From NCBI GenBank assembly GCA_023819025.1, contig JAMWDC010000139.1, positions 1-6,220 of the forward strand: a DNA stretch of 6,220 nt. The letters run 5' to 3'. The notes beneath the pieces were generated by a model that saw nothing but the letters and a program-made list of their open reading frames with translations, searched no databases and had not been told where the DNA came from. Positions 1 to 6,093 of the stretch are shown here, in pieces. Position 1 is the stretch's first letter; the number at the start of each line of letters is the position of its first letter. Source of the DNA: Candidatus Omnitrophota bacterium (GTDB taxonomy: Bacteria > Omnitrophota > Omnitrophia > Omnitrophales > Aquincolibacteriaceae). The position numbers were made by a program, and so were the translations under genes.

Positions 1-145
1 CCGCGGGCATGCCCGCGGTACCTTTCCTGACGGCGGAATCCGCCGAAGCAATTTGCCCTCCTTCGCCAAGGCTTCGGAGGGCATCCGCTTCGCATTCCTC
101 CCGGACCATGGTCGGCGTTCCCTGCGAAGGCGGATGGATGGCGAA
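1..145. repeat. Cluster of G/C-rich palindromes downstream of the GH57 gene
   Basis: Four dyad-symmetric elements lie within 115 bp. A perfect 18-bp palindrome occupies 1-18 and may extend beyond the window edge. CGGCGGA and TCCGCCG flank one base at 31-45. GCCCTCC at 55-61 pairs with GGAGGGC at 76-82 around a 14-base loop containing CCAAGG. GACCATGGTC at 104-113 is a perfect 10-bp palindrome. The recurring words (CTTCG, CCAAGG, GGCGGA, GGAGGG) resemble dispersed intergenic repeats, but no second copy is in the window to prove it. No reading frame here looks coding. The hairpins could also help end minus-strand transcripts from the GH57 gene, although no U-tract follows any of them. The rest of the gap, 146-223, shows nothing recognisable. 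Confidence 0.5.
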
Positions 146-223
146 GTTTGATTATTTTTCATATCTTGCGGTATCTTGACCCAAACGGTTCCCTTAAATT
201 TTCGGCTAACTTGAATGAATTTC

Positions 224-310
224 TTAGGTCAAAAACTTTTCTTCTTCGGATAGAACTTCGCGCTCGACGATCTGGATGGGTTCATGAATCTCTTCCGGAA
301 CAAGAATGAT
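224..310 (-). other. Displaced C-terminal reading frame of the GH57/DUF3536 gene
   Basis: Read on the minus strand from 310, in a frame different from that of the GH57 gene, 28 codons run to a TAA at 224-226. They begin IILVPEEIHEP and end EVLSEEEKFLT. The composition is strongly protein-like, acidic and amphipathic. No ATG, GTG or TTG opens this frame: it is closed upstream by an in-frame TAA near 345 and offers no normal start after that. It is therefore unlikely to be an independent gene. It is best read as the original C-terminus of the upstream protein, separated by a frameshift at the imperfect tandem repeat 297-324. The alternative is a chance open frame, which the codon pattern makes less likely. 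Confidence 0.55.
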
Positions 311-324
311 CAGGCAACAATGAT
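297..324. repeat. 14-bp imperfect tandem repeat at the GH57 stop codon
   Basis: On the minus strand, ATCATTGTTGCCTG (324 to 311) is followed directly by ATCATTCTTGTTCC (310 to 297). Nine of the first ten bases match and the last four differ. The first copy encodes the end of the open frame (Ile-Ile-Val-Ala) and supplies the T and G of its TGA. The second begins the displaced tail (Ile-Ile-Leu-Val). Fourteen is not a multiple of three, so gain of one unit would shift the frame. Deleting either unit in silico joins AAA directly to an ATC ATT codon run and restores a continuous frame to TAA 224-226. The divergence of the last four bases means that a recent exact duplication is not proven. Confidence 0.5.
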
Positions 325-2820
325 TTTCTGCTGGAGCGCCTTAAAGAAGGCATCCCACTGAATCGCAAGCGCCGATACAAGCTGCGAGAGATCTTTAACT
401 AATTCCTCGCTCATCGGAGGGATCATTCGTCCGGATTTTAAAATCCGAAATAAATTATTTTGAGGTTCGGCCAGATCTAATTTTAAATCCAATTTCTTGG
501 CTAACTTGTAAATATTCAGACATTCATGAACCAGTTCGGGTTGAATTCCTTCGGCGAGTTGACGGCTTTTTCGATTCAGTTCGTCATTAAGAAAAACAAC
601 AATCGGATCCTTTCTAAGGGAAACCCCGTAAGATCTGGCCAGTTCCAGAATCCGGTTTACGGCCGCCGCCTTCTTGAGATTAAATCCCTGAAAGCCCAAC
701 TGCGTGACAGCGGTTAGGAGACGTTTGGACAATGCGTATTCTGCCGCATAGCCGATTTCAGGAGGCAAGGTCAGACTCATCGAACGGTACACCTCGTGGA
801 CCTGCCGGTTCTCCTCAAAGATCTTTTCATAAAGGTCGCTGATGAGTCCGATCCTTTGTCGCGAGGATCGGGAAATGACATAGGCCTGTTCGCGCTGCGG
901 TAAATCCCGAAGGGTATAGTAGGTTTTCCCGAAGCGAAAATCAATCCGCCTCAGAAGCTCGACAATATGGAGAGTCCGGAATCCTTCGAACAGTTCTCTC
1001 TCAAGCGTTTCGAATTCCGAAAGCTCCGAAGACCATTGAATGGAACAACGAAAATCAAAGAGGCCGAGTTGCACAACCGCAAAAACGAATTCCTTCTGTT
1101 CCAAGGTAAGTTTGGAAGTTAAGCAGATTCTTCCAAAATTAAAGGTAACATGATCGAGGGTCTCCTTCCGGCGGTGATACACCCGTAATCGGTAACAGTA
1201 GATCTCCGTCTCCTCGTTGTCAACGATGCCGTCATCAAAAACCGAACAAATCGCATAGGCACTGGCGATCTGTTGAAAAGAGACGATCCGGGGTTTCACC
1301 AACTTTTCATAAACGCCGCGGCCGTCCTTGAATTCCGAAAGATTGCTTTTGGCCACCTCCAGGCGTTTGAGAAATTCGTGCTCCAAAGATTTTTGAGATA
1401 TTTCACCAACAAGCTGCAGGACCCGTGCGGCATATTGAAGGATCTGAACGGTTTCGATCCTTGAGAGCTCGGCAAAAAACCACCCGCAGCTGGTATACAT
1501 CAACATGGCATAACGCTGCATCTCTAAAAGCTTTAAGCAGACGACCTTTTCCTCTTTATCCAAAGGATGTTTCTGGTTTCTTACAAAAAAATTCTCAATA
1601 TTTTTTTCCGACCGGTCCAGGATGACCGAGATATAATCGTCCCGTGCCCCCCAGACATCGGTCAAATACTGCGAGCCATATTCCTCAAAGATTTTCGCTG
1701 CCTCATCCCGCAGCCAATCCAGCGATTCCCGAAGGGGCTTTCGCCAGTGCTGAGTCCATTCCTGTGGACCCCCGGTCTGGCATCCGCAATGGTCCTTCCA
1801 CCGTCTGACGCCGTGTTGACAGCTCCAGGAAGTCCCCTCACCGTTTTCCCCACTCTTGATCCGCACCGCGCTCTGGGGCGGATAAAGTTCCAAAAATTCC
1901 CCGTAATTAACGAGCCGATATCCCCGTTTGGGCACCTCCACATTGAGCAGATAGGCCATCACACGATCCGCATAAGGCTTATGATGGCCGTATGTTTCCC
2001 CGTCTGAAGCCACGTGAATGAGCTGAAGTGGATGGCCGCCCCAAACCTTCGCGCTTTCAAATCTCTGGATCATGTTTTTGGCATCCATCAGCAAAACACC
2101 GAATCCGATTTCCCGTGAGATCGCTCCGTCGTAAAAAAAGATGTCGATAAACTTTTCGGGTTTGTTTTTTAAAAAGCACCGGTAAGGATATTTCGGATCG
2201 ATCTGTTGCGCAGAGACATCGTACCAATTCGCCTCACCCGCAAGGGGACGGACGGCTTCGGCCTGAGTCGGATCCAAAATCACGAATTTCATCCCCGCCT
2301 CAACAAGCACCTCTAAGGTATCTTCGTTGCACCCTGTTTCAGCCAGCCAAATTGATTCCGGATCCCTCCCGAAACGGTGACGAAATTCCTCGATCCCCCA
2401 ACGAACCTGAGTGACCTTGTCACGGTGATTGGCCAAAGGCATGATCATATGATTGTAAACCTGGGCGATGGCATTCCCATGACCCCGGTGCAGGGTTCGG
2501 CTGACCTCGTCGGCACGCACAATTTCCCGATAGGTTTCCGGATGCTTTGCCTCCAGCCAGGACATGAGGGTCGGACCGAAATTAAAACTGATTTTTTCAT
2601 AATTGTTGACAATGTCGACAATCTTATGCCGCTCGTCGAGAACCCGGGCAAGAGAATTCGGCCGATAGCATTCATAATGAATCTTTTCATTCCAATCGTG
2701 AAAGGGTCGGGCACTGTCTTGCAGCTCGATTTCTTCAAGCCATGGCTTTTCTCTGTGCGGTTGATAGAAATGCCCATGAAGACATAGGCAAACGCCCGTT
2801 TCTGTACTGTGTTGTTCCAT
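310..2820 (-). CDS. Glycoside hydrolase family 57 protein with C-terminal DUF3536 region
   Basis: This is a cytoplasmic GH57 enzyme (COG1449-like), expected to act on alpha-1,4-glucans as an amylase or glucanotransferase; the exact substrate is not known. Numbered from the ATG at 2818-2820 (836 residues), HGHFYQP at 15-21 is GH57 region 1. SIWLAETG at 157-164 carries the likely nucleophile Glu161. HVASDGETYGHH at 269-280 carries the likely acid/base Asp273. TSWSCQHGVRRWKDHCGC at 330-347 and the following HWRKPLRESLDWLRD are typical of the DUF3536 type, which fills the remainder. There is no signal peptide or membrane segment. The frame stays open upstream to a TTG at 2940, but that start lacks a ribosome binding site. 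The chosen ATG follows AAGGA by four bases and lies just before the conserved domain. The C-terminus appears cut by a frameshift: the likely original end lies at 224. A 204-bp gap from the preceding gene allows a separate promoter. Confidence 0.92.
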   Translation of the reverse strand: MEQHSTETGVCLCLHGHFYQPHREKPWLEEIELQDSARPFHDWNEKIHYECYRPNSLARVLDERHKIVDIVNNYEKISFNFGPTLMSWLEAKHPETYREIVRADEVSRTLHRGHGNAIAQVYNHMIMPLANHRDKVTQVRWGIEEFRHRFGRDPESIWLAETGCNEDTLEVLVEAGMKFVILDPTQAEAVRPLAGEANWYDVSAQQIDPKYPYRCFLKNKPEKFIDIFFYDGAISREIGFGVLLMDAKNMIQRFESAKVWGGHPLQLIHVASDGETYGHHKPYADRVMAYLLNVEVPKRGYRLVNYGEFLELYPPQSAVRIKSGENGEGTSWSCQHGVRRWKDHCGCQTGGPQEWTQHWRKPLRESLDWLRDEAAKIFEEYGSQYLTDVWGARDDYISVILDRSEKNIENFFVRNQKHPLDKEEKVVCLKLLEMQRYAMLMYTSCGWFFAELSRIETVQILQYAARVLQLVGEISQKSLEHEFLKRLEVAKSNLSEFKDGRGVYEKLVKPRIVSFQQIASAYAICSVFDDGIVDNEETEIYCYRLRVYHRRKETLDHVTFNFGRICLTSKLTLEQKEFVFAVVQLGLFDFRCSIQWSSELSEFETLERELFEGFRTLHIVELLRRIDFRFGKTYYTLRDLPQREQAYVISRSSRQRIGLISDLYEKIFEENRQVHEVYRSMSLTLPPEIGYAAEYALSKRLLTAVTQLGFQGFNLKKAAAVNRILELARSYGVSLRKDPIVVFLNDELNRKSRQLAEGIQPELVHECLNIYKLAKKLDLKLDLAEPQNNLFRILKSGRMIPPMSEELVKDLSQLVSALAIQWDAFFKALQQKIIVA

Positions 2821-2854
2821 ACATTCCTTTAAATTCCACTGCGCTATTCGATAA

Positions 2855-2879
2855 GTTCGATGGGAATTCCCGCTCGAAC
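2855..2879. promoter_or_regulatory. Nested palindrome in the GH57 leader
   Basis: GTTCGA at 2855-2860 and TCGAAC at 2874-2879 are perfect inverted arms. They enclose the self-complementary GGGAATTCCC at 2862-2871, with one base on one side and two on the other. The element lies about 35 bp upstream of the chosen GH57 ATG. It could be a repressor operator or a hairpin in the leader RNA. If translation instead began at the TTG at 2940, it would lie within coding sequence; the absence of a ribosome binding site there argues against that. No convincing -35/-10 pair was found in 2821-3024. That gap also has a CTTCG/CGAAG dyad (2931-2946) and ACACGTGT (2947-2954). Confidence 0.35.
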
Positions 2880-3024
2880 CCACTGAACGCAATACGAATA
2901 CGGGAACCGGCGCCGACTTTGTTATCCGGCCTTCGTGCAACCGAAGACACGTGTTAGTTTAGCCAAAAAATGAAGGATTTTGAAGCGTTAGAATTTGTGG
3001 CCCCTGTGGACTTATCAGGAGCCG

Positions 3025-3558
3025 TCAATGATCTTCCTTAGAGTCGTCCAGCAGTTTGCGGATATCGTTATCGGCAGATCTCGAGGCCTGGTAACAGATA
3101 AAAATGAGGATTGAAAATTGCCAGCTGTCTTCGGGCCCGACAATTAATCCCGTTGTTGTGTTTTCCTGTTTCTGCAGTTCGTGGAGATAAAATTCGATGG
3201 CGTCCTTGAGTTTGCCTTCGCGAATATCCAGGGAGTGGGTTTTGTTGTTATACTTCAACGAGGGAAACCGGACGCCGCGGACGAGAAAAAAATTCGTCAG
3301 GGCATCATAGTCAAACTTTTCTTCCTCCGAATCAAACCCGAAAAACTGGGGCAAGTTGGAGGGCAAGATGATAGCAGGCCGATCCACGATCACCTCACCG
3401 CGGCGAACGACCGTATCCCCGGTATTGACAGAAGATTCCGCCAAAAAAACATACGGCAAATGAGTCTCGGCAAATGTCGCTAACGGCAGGATCCTCGACC
3501 GGATAATTTCAGTGTGTCTAAGGGCCTTCCCCCATTTGTCTTGAATATCCATAAACAT
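3025..3558 (-). CDS. Conserved-looking protein of unknown function (177 aa)
   Basis: I do not recognise a named family. The product is soluble and mixed alpha/beta, with no signal peptide and no membrane segment long enough to span a bilayer. Residues 24-72 hold a regular hydrophobic/charged pattern (LPLATFAETHLPYVFLAESS, then GDTVVRRGEVIVDRPAIILP) suggesting a beta-rich core. Residues 115-131 look helical. GLIVGPEDSWQFSILIF at 137-153 looks like a buried segment, and the tail is charged (DIRKLLDDSKEDH). The ATG at 3556-3558 has GGGG four bases upstream, but a second ATG two codons later (3550-3552) has better spacing of about ten bases, so the start may be residue 3. It lies 72 bp after the channel gene and 204 bp before GH57, on the same strand. 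Codon use looks normal for coding sequence, so a real gene is likely even though its role is unknown. Confidence 0.8.
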   Translation of the reverse strand: MFMDIQDKWGKALRHTEIIRSRILPLATFAETHLPYVFLAESSVNTGDTVVRRGEVIVDRPAIILPSNLPQFFGFDSEEEKFDYDALTNFFLVRGVRFPSLKYNNKTHSLDIREGKLKDAIEFYLHELQKQENTTTGLIVGPEDSWQFSILIFICYQASRSADNDIRKLLDDSKEDH

Positions 3559-3630
3559 TCATCCCCACAATCCCACACAGCGTACGGATCGTAACCTCTC
3601 CCCTTATCCCCCTTAAAAAGGGTACCTCAT

Positions 3631-4695
3631 TTATCCTTGTTCTAGCGTGTTCATTCTGTTTACATAAAGTACCTGCGTGGGATAGGCAAACTCAATACCT
3701 TCCTTTCCAAAGACTTCCTTGATCGCAAGATTAATCTTCTGCTGAATATCCATGTATTGATTGTAATCGGGGCCAAGAACATAATAGACAACCTCGATCT
3801 CCAATGCAAAATCCCTGAAAGACTTAAAATGGGCCCGATCAAACCGTGTTTTTCCCGCACCCTCGATGATCTGACGCAAGAGAGTTGGGATCTTCTTGAG
3901 TTGGTCGACTGACGTTTGATAAACAACTCCTAAGGTAAATAATACGCGCCTTTCAGCCATCCTTTTGTAATTGCGGATCCTGCTCCCTGTTAAGTCTGAG
4001 TTCGAAACAACGATTTGTTCGCCTCCAAGAGAACGCATGCGTGTGGTTTTGATTCCGATGTGTTAGATGACACCCATAGAATCACCCCCAATGACAAAGT
4101 CTTCTTCCTGGAAGGGTTTGTCAAAAAAGATGACAAAATAATTGAACAGATCCCCTAAAATCGTCTGAGCTGCTAATGCAACTGCAACACCGCCGATCCC
4201 CAATCCGGCCACGACCGCGGAAATATTAAATCCGAGGTTATCCAGCATGAAAAAGATTGCAAGACCCCAAACGATCACCTTGATCACGGTCCTAATATTT
4301 TGAACCGGCGGCTGGGCGGATTTTTCACTCCAAACGGCGCTCAAGAGAAAGAGTAAAACCAACACCAGGAAACGGGCCCCCTGAATCACCAGGACAATCA
4401 CACAGATGGCGGAAACGAGTCGATCCGCAAATGAGCTTAAGGCGAGCCTTTTGACCGCTGCATAAAATGCCCCCAAATAAAGGAGCGGGTAGATCAATCG
4501 AGAAAAGATCTCGACCGAAAAATCGTCAACCCGCCCTTTGGTCTTCCGGGCCCAAGCCTTTAGGCGTCTCAATACTAGAACATTAACAAAGATCAGAACC
4601 AAAAGGGCTCCTAAAAAAACAAAAAGAGAAATTAGATAGTCTAAAATCGTATTTTCAAAAACCTCAACCCTTAAAAAAGGAAAATGCTCCACCAT
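3631..4695 (-). pseudogene. MscS-family mechanosensitive channel gene interrupted by an in-frame TAA
   Basis: The frame encodes a small-conductance mechanosensitive channel that would release solutes across the inner membrane on hypo-osmotic shock. Counting from the ATG at 4693-4695, hydrophobic segments lie near 18-42, 66-84, 95-122 and 135-155. The pore-lining helix with GLGIGGVAVALAAQTILGD (164-182) follows, then DKPFQEEDFVIGGDSMGVI (192-210). Codon 211 is TAA (4063-4065). The same frame then continues without shift: HIGIKTTRMRSLGGEQIVVSN covers the rest of the beta domain (family pattern G-x-V-E-x-I-x-x-R-T-T) and FAYPTQVLYV lies near the end, stopping at 3631-3633. The expected Glu codon GAA differs from TAA by one base. 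The full length of 354 codons is normal for small MscS proteins. Translation stopping at 210 would give membrane helices without the cytoplasmic cage, probably no working channel. An ATG at 4036-4038 could restart translation but lacks a clear ribosome binding site. Confidence 0.85.
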
Positions 4696-4701
4696 AAAAA
4701 A

Positions 4702-4710
4702 CTCCTCCTT
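4702..4710 (-). promoter_or_regulatory. Strong Shine-Dalgarno sequence setting the MscS start
   Basis: AAGGAGGAG on the minus strand ends six bases before the ATG at 4693-4695. This supports that ATG over the in-frame TTG nine codons upstream (4720-4722), which would place the ribosome binding site inside the coding region. It lies in the 30-bp gap after the DUF502 stop, consistent with one transcript for both genes. Confidence 0.8.
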
Positions 4711-4725
4711 GCACCGCCTCAAGGT

Positions 4726-5499
4726 TTACTTTAAAGAAGGATCGAAAAACGGAATCTTGTCCGGAAAACCTGCGCCTCCAGACATGATAAATTGCATGGC
4801 CTCCTCAAAACCCCAGTCCGTCATCGTAAGATTTTTAACCGGCACAATTTCTAAAAAACCAGATGTCGGATTCGGGATAGTCGGAATGAATACCGACACC
4901 AACTCTTCACCTGTCTTTTCATCCTTCATGTGTCTTGTCACAAAGGCAATCACCTTCATCCCCGGTTTAGGAAACTCGACCAATGCTACGCGTTCAAATT
5001 TGGACCCGGGTTCTCTCTGGAGTACCGTCAAAAACTTTTTGGTATTCAAGTAAATGGTCTTGGCGAAGGGGATGCGGGATATCAAGGAATCCAGAAAACG
5101 TATAATCCGCGAACCAACAACGTGCGACGCAACCCTGCCGAGGATGTAAAGTCCGATTACCGTTAACAAAAAAGCCAAAAGAGATTGCAGCCAACCCGGG
5201 GTCAGCCAACCCGTAGCCGCGGGGAAGATCCGATTGAGAAGATGGGCAAATCCCACGACAACAGGGGAGCCCAAACCGGAAAGAAGATCAAAAATAAAGC
5301 GCACCACAAGCCAGGTTACCCAAAGAGGGATCACCGTCAAGATCCCCGCGATGAGATAAAAACGAAATCCGCGGTGCGATGTTCTTTTCAATGGAGGGGG
5401 TTCCGGTTGTGACATGTTGGAAGGATCCTCTGGCTCCCTGCTTTTGCCCTTGCTTTTACCGATTTCGGCAAACTGTCTTTTGGATAATTCGATATCCAT
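4726..5499 (-). CDS. DUF502 family inner-membrane protein
   Basis: This 257-residue protein belongs to the DUF502 family of membrane proteins, whose biochemical role is not established. A hydrophilic charged N-terminus (1-43) is followed by a membrane segment near 46-72 (FYLIAGILTVIPLWVTWLVV) and a second near 103-125. The family-typical SRIPFAKTIYLNTKKF lies at 141-156. The C-terminal soluble part has VSVFIPTIPNPTSGF at 201-215 and ends through MSGGAGFP. The ATG at 5497-5499 has GGAG six bases upstream (5506-5509). A second ATG at 5413-5415 (residue 29) has AGAGGA about nine bases before it and would give a length closer to the conserved domain, so the start is not certain. The MscS gene begins 30 bp after the stop, so they are probably co-transcribed. 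The 75-bp gap to the lipoprotein gene upstream contains no obvious terminator. Confidence 0.9.
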   Translation of the reverse strand: MDIELSKRQFAEIGKSKGKSREPEDPSNMSQPEPPPLKRTSHRGFRFYLIAGILTVIPLWVTWLVVRFIFDLLSGLGSPVVVGFAHLLNRIFPAATGWLTPGWLQSLLAFLLTVIGLYILGRVASHVVGSRIIRFLDSLISRIPFAKTIYLNTKKFLTVLQREPGSKFERVALVEFPKPGMKVIAFVTRHMKDEKTGEELVSVFIPTIPNPTSGFLEIVPVKNLTMTDWGFEEAMQFIMSGGAGFPDKIPFFDPSLK

Positions 5500-5574
5500 G
5501 ATTCGCTCCGATCGCTTAGTTTAGGAAAATTCAAGTCGTGCCGGATAAGTCGCGTGTGGGCAATAAAATTTTTT

Positions 5575-5724
5575 TTAATCGGAAATAAAAATCGTTTTTA
5601 TGCCCCGTCCTATCCGCACTGTATCCTTACCCATCCCACGAAGCGTTTCACCGCAACCCGATAACCAAACCAGTGAAAACATCAGAACCAAAACTAAACT
5701 TGCCTTTCTATGATTTTGTACCAT
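5575..5724 (-). CDS. Small entericidin-like lipoprotein (49 aa)
   Basis: A 49-codon frame encodes a basic N-terminus (MVQNHRK), a hydrophobic stretch (SLVLVLMFSLVW, 9-20) and the lipobox LSGC with the acylated Cys at 24. The mature peptide is only 26 residues: CGETLRGMGKDTVRIG and a short tail. It follows the entericidin pattern known from E. coli EcnA/EcnB, Cys-x-Thr-x-Arg-Gly-x-Gly-x-Asp and then Gly-x-x-Ile, with one extra residue after the Cys. Here these are Thr27, Arg29, Gly30, Gly32, Asp34, Gly39 and Ile42. The ATG at 5722-5724 has GGGGG five bases upstream; another ATG four bases earlier is out of frame and stops after six codons. Membrane anchoring after lipidation is expected, with a role in envelope stress inferred from family members. 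It precedes the DUF502 gene by 75 bp on the same strand and may share its transcript. Confidence 0.78.
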   Translation of the reverse strand: MVQNHRKASLVLVLMFSLVWLSGCGETLRGMGKDTVRIGRGIKTIFISD

Positions 5725-5774
5725 TCATACCCCCGCCATGTTCGCCCATCCGATATGACTGAAATGTCGCATTT

Positions 5775-5803
5775 ATGCTAATTGCTACCCTCGAATTAGA
5801 CAA
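5775..5803 (-). promoter_or_regulatory. Possible sigma-70-type promoter for the lipoprotein gene
   Basis: On the minus strand TTGTCT (5803 to 5798) and TAGCAT (5780 to 5775) are separated by exactly 17 bases. Each matches the consensus at four of six positions, so this is a weak call resting on spacing and on its place about 50 bp upstream of the lipoprotein ATG. An alternative -10-like CATAAA lies slightly further downstream with poorer spacing. If real, it could drive the lipoprotein, DUF502 and MscS genes together. Confidence 0.3.
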
Positions 5804-5824
5804 CGGAATTCTCCGCGGAATTCT
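5804..5824. repeat. Direct repeat pair next to the lipoprotein promoter
   Basis: CGGAATTCT occurs at 5804-5812 and again at 5816-5824, a 12-bp period. The inner TCCGCGGA is an 8-bp palindrome. The pair abuts the upstream side of the candidate -35 box on the minus strand, a place where activators often bind. Binding by any factor is an inference; one local pair of nine-base repeats could be chance. Confidence 0.35.
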
Positions 5825-5889
5825 TTAATCACCAGGTATCGGCGTCTCCCTTCACCCTTAGGTATTATGATGAAAATATTAAAAATACG

Positions 5890-5999
5890 TTGCTCCAGTT
5901 ATTCCCTTCCCTTGGTGGGGAGGGTGAGGGAGGGTGTGACGAATCGCTATGCCCCCACCTTAAGTGAGGAGGAATCCTATTCTGTGAAAACTGGAGCAA
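5890..5999. repeat. 110-bp interrupted inverted repeat with a G-quadruplex motif
   Basis: TTGCTCCAGTT at 5890-5900 and AACTGGAGCAA at 5989-5999 are perfect 11-bp inverted arms. Pairing can continue imperfectly inward, for example GGTGGGG at 5914-5920 against CCCCACC at 5953-5959. A local hairpin, CCCTTCCC (5904-5911) with GGGGAGGG (5917-5924), competes with it. On the plus strand 5917-5934 holds four G-runs separated by A, TGA and A, a standard quadruplex pattern. The G/C-rich core resembles dispersed intergenic elements in many bacterial genomes. No target-site duplication flanks the arms. The gap 5725-6139 around it contains no credible gene; apart from the sites listed separately, nothing else was seen there. 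Confidence 0.5.
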
Positions 6000-6093
6000 T
6001 TCATTTAAAACTGAATCTTTACAACACAGGGACTCCTGGTTCGATACTGTGGGCTGCGTCTCATGCATAAGACCCAAGATATTGAGGCCAGTC

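Noticed and set aside
1567..2007. 146-codon plus-strand frame inside the GH57 gene
   Set aside because: It lies fully antisense to a well-supported conserved enzyme, and its sequence does not resemble a protein family.
2377..2787. 136-codon plus-strand frame antisense to the GH57 catalytic domain
   Set aside because: It is a shadow of the conserved catalytic region; no independent coding signal was seen.
2818..2940. Forty-residue N-terminal extension of the GH57 protein from a TTG codon
   Set aside because: No ribosome binding site precedes the TTG, the extension has no domain, and an ATG with AAGGA lies just before the conserved HGHFYQP motif.
3608..3622. CCCTT-AAA-AAGGG hairpin after the channel gene as a terminator
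   Set aside because: The stem has only five pairs, two of them A-T, and no U-tract follows on the minus strand; it may be a remnant of a common intergenic element.
3631..4038. Separate 135-residue gene starting at the internal ATG
   Set aside because: It is the in-frame continuation of the channel gene after one stop codon, begins in the middle of the beta domain and lacks a convincing ribosome binding site.
4693..4722. Start of the channel gene at the TTG at 4720-4722
   Set aside because: The strong AAGGAGGAG lies inside that extension and is ideally placed for the ATG at 4693-4695.
5706..5728. ATG at 5726-5728 as start of the small lipoprotein
   Set aside because: It is in another frame and meets a stop after six codons; the ATG at 5722-5724 opens the lipobox frame.
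5867..6070. 67-codon plus-strand frame with SLPLVGRVREGV
   Set aside because: This is translation of the G-rich intergenic repeat; the phrase is typical of spurious frames over such repeats. No ribosome binding site or family resemblance was seen.
5865..6077. 70-codon minus-strand frame with PPSPSPPREG
   Set aside because: It is the opposite strand of the same repeat, with low-complexity composition and no start context.
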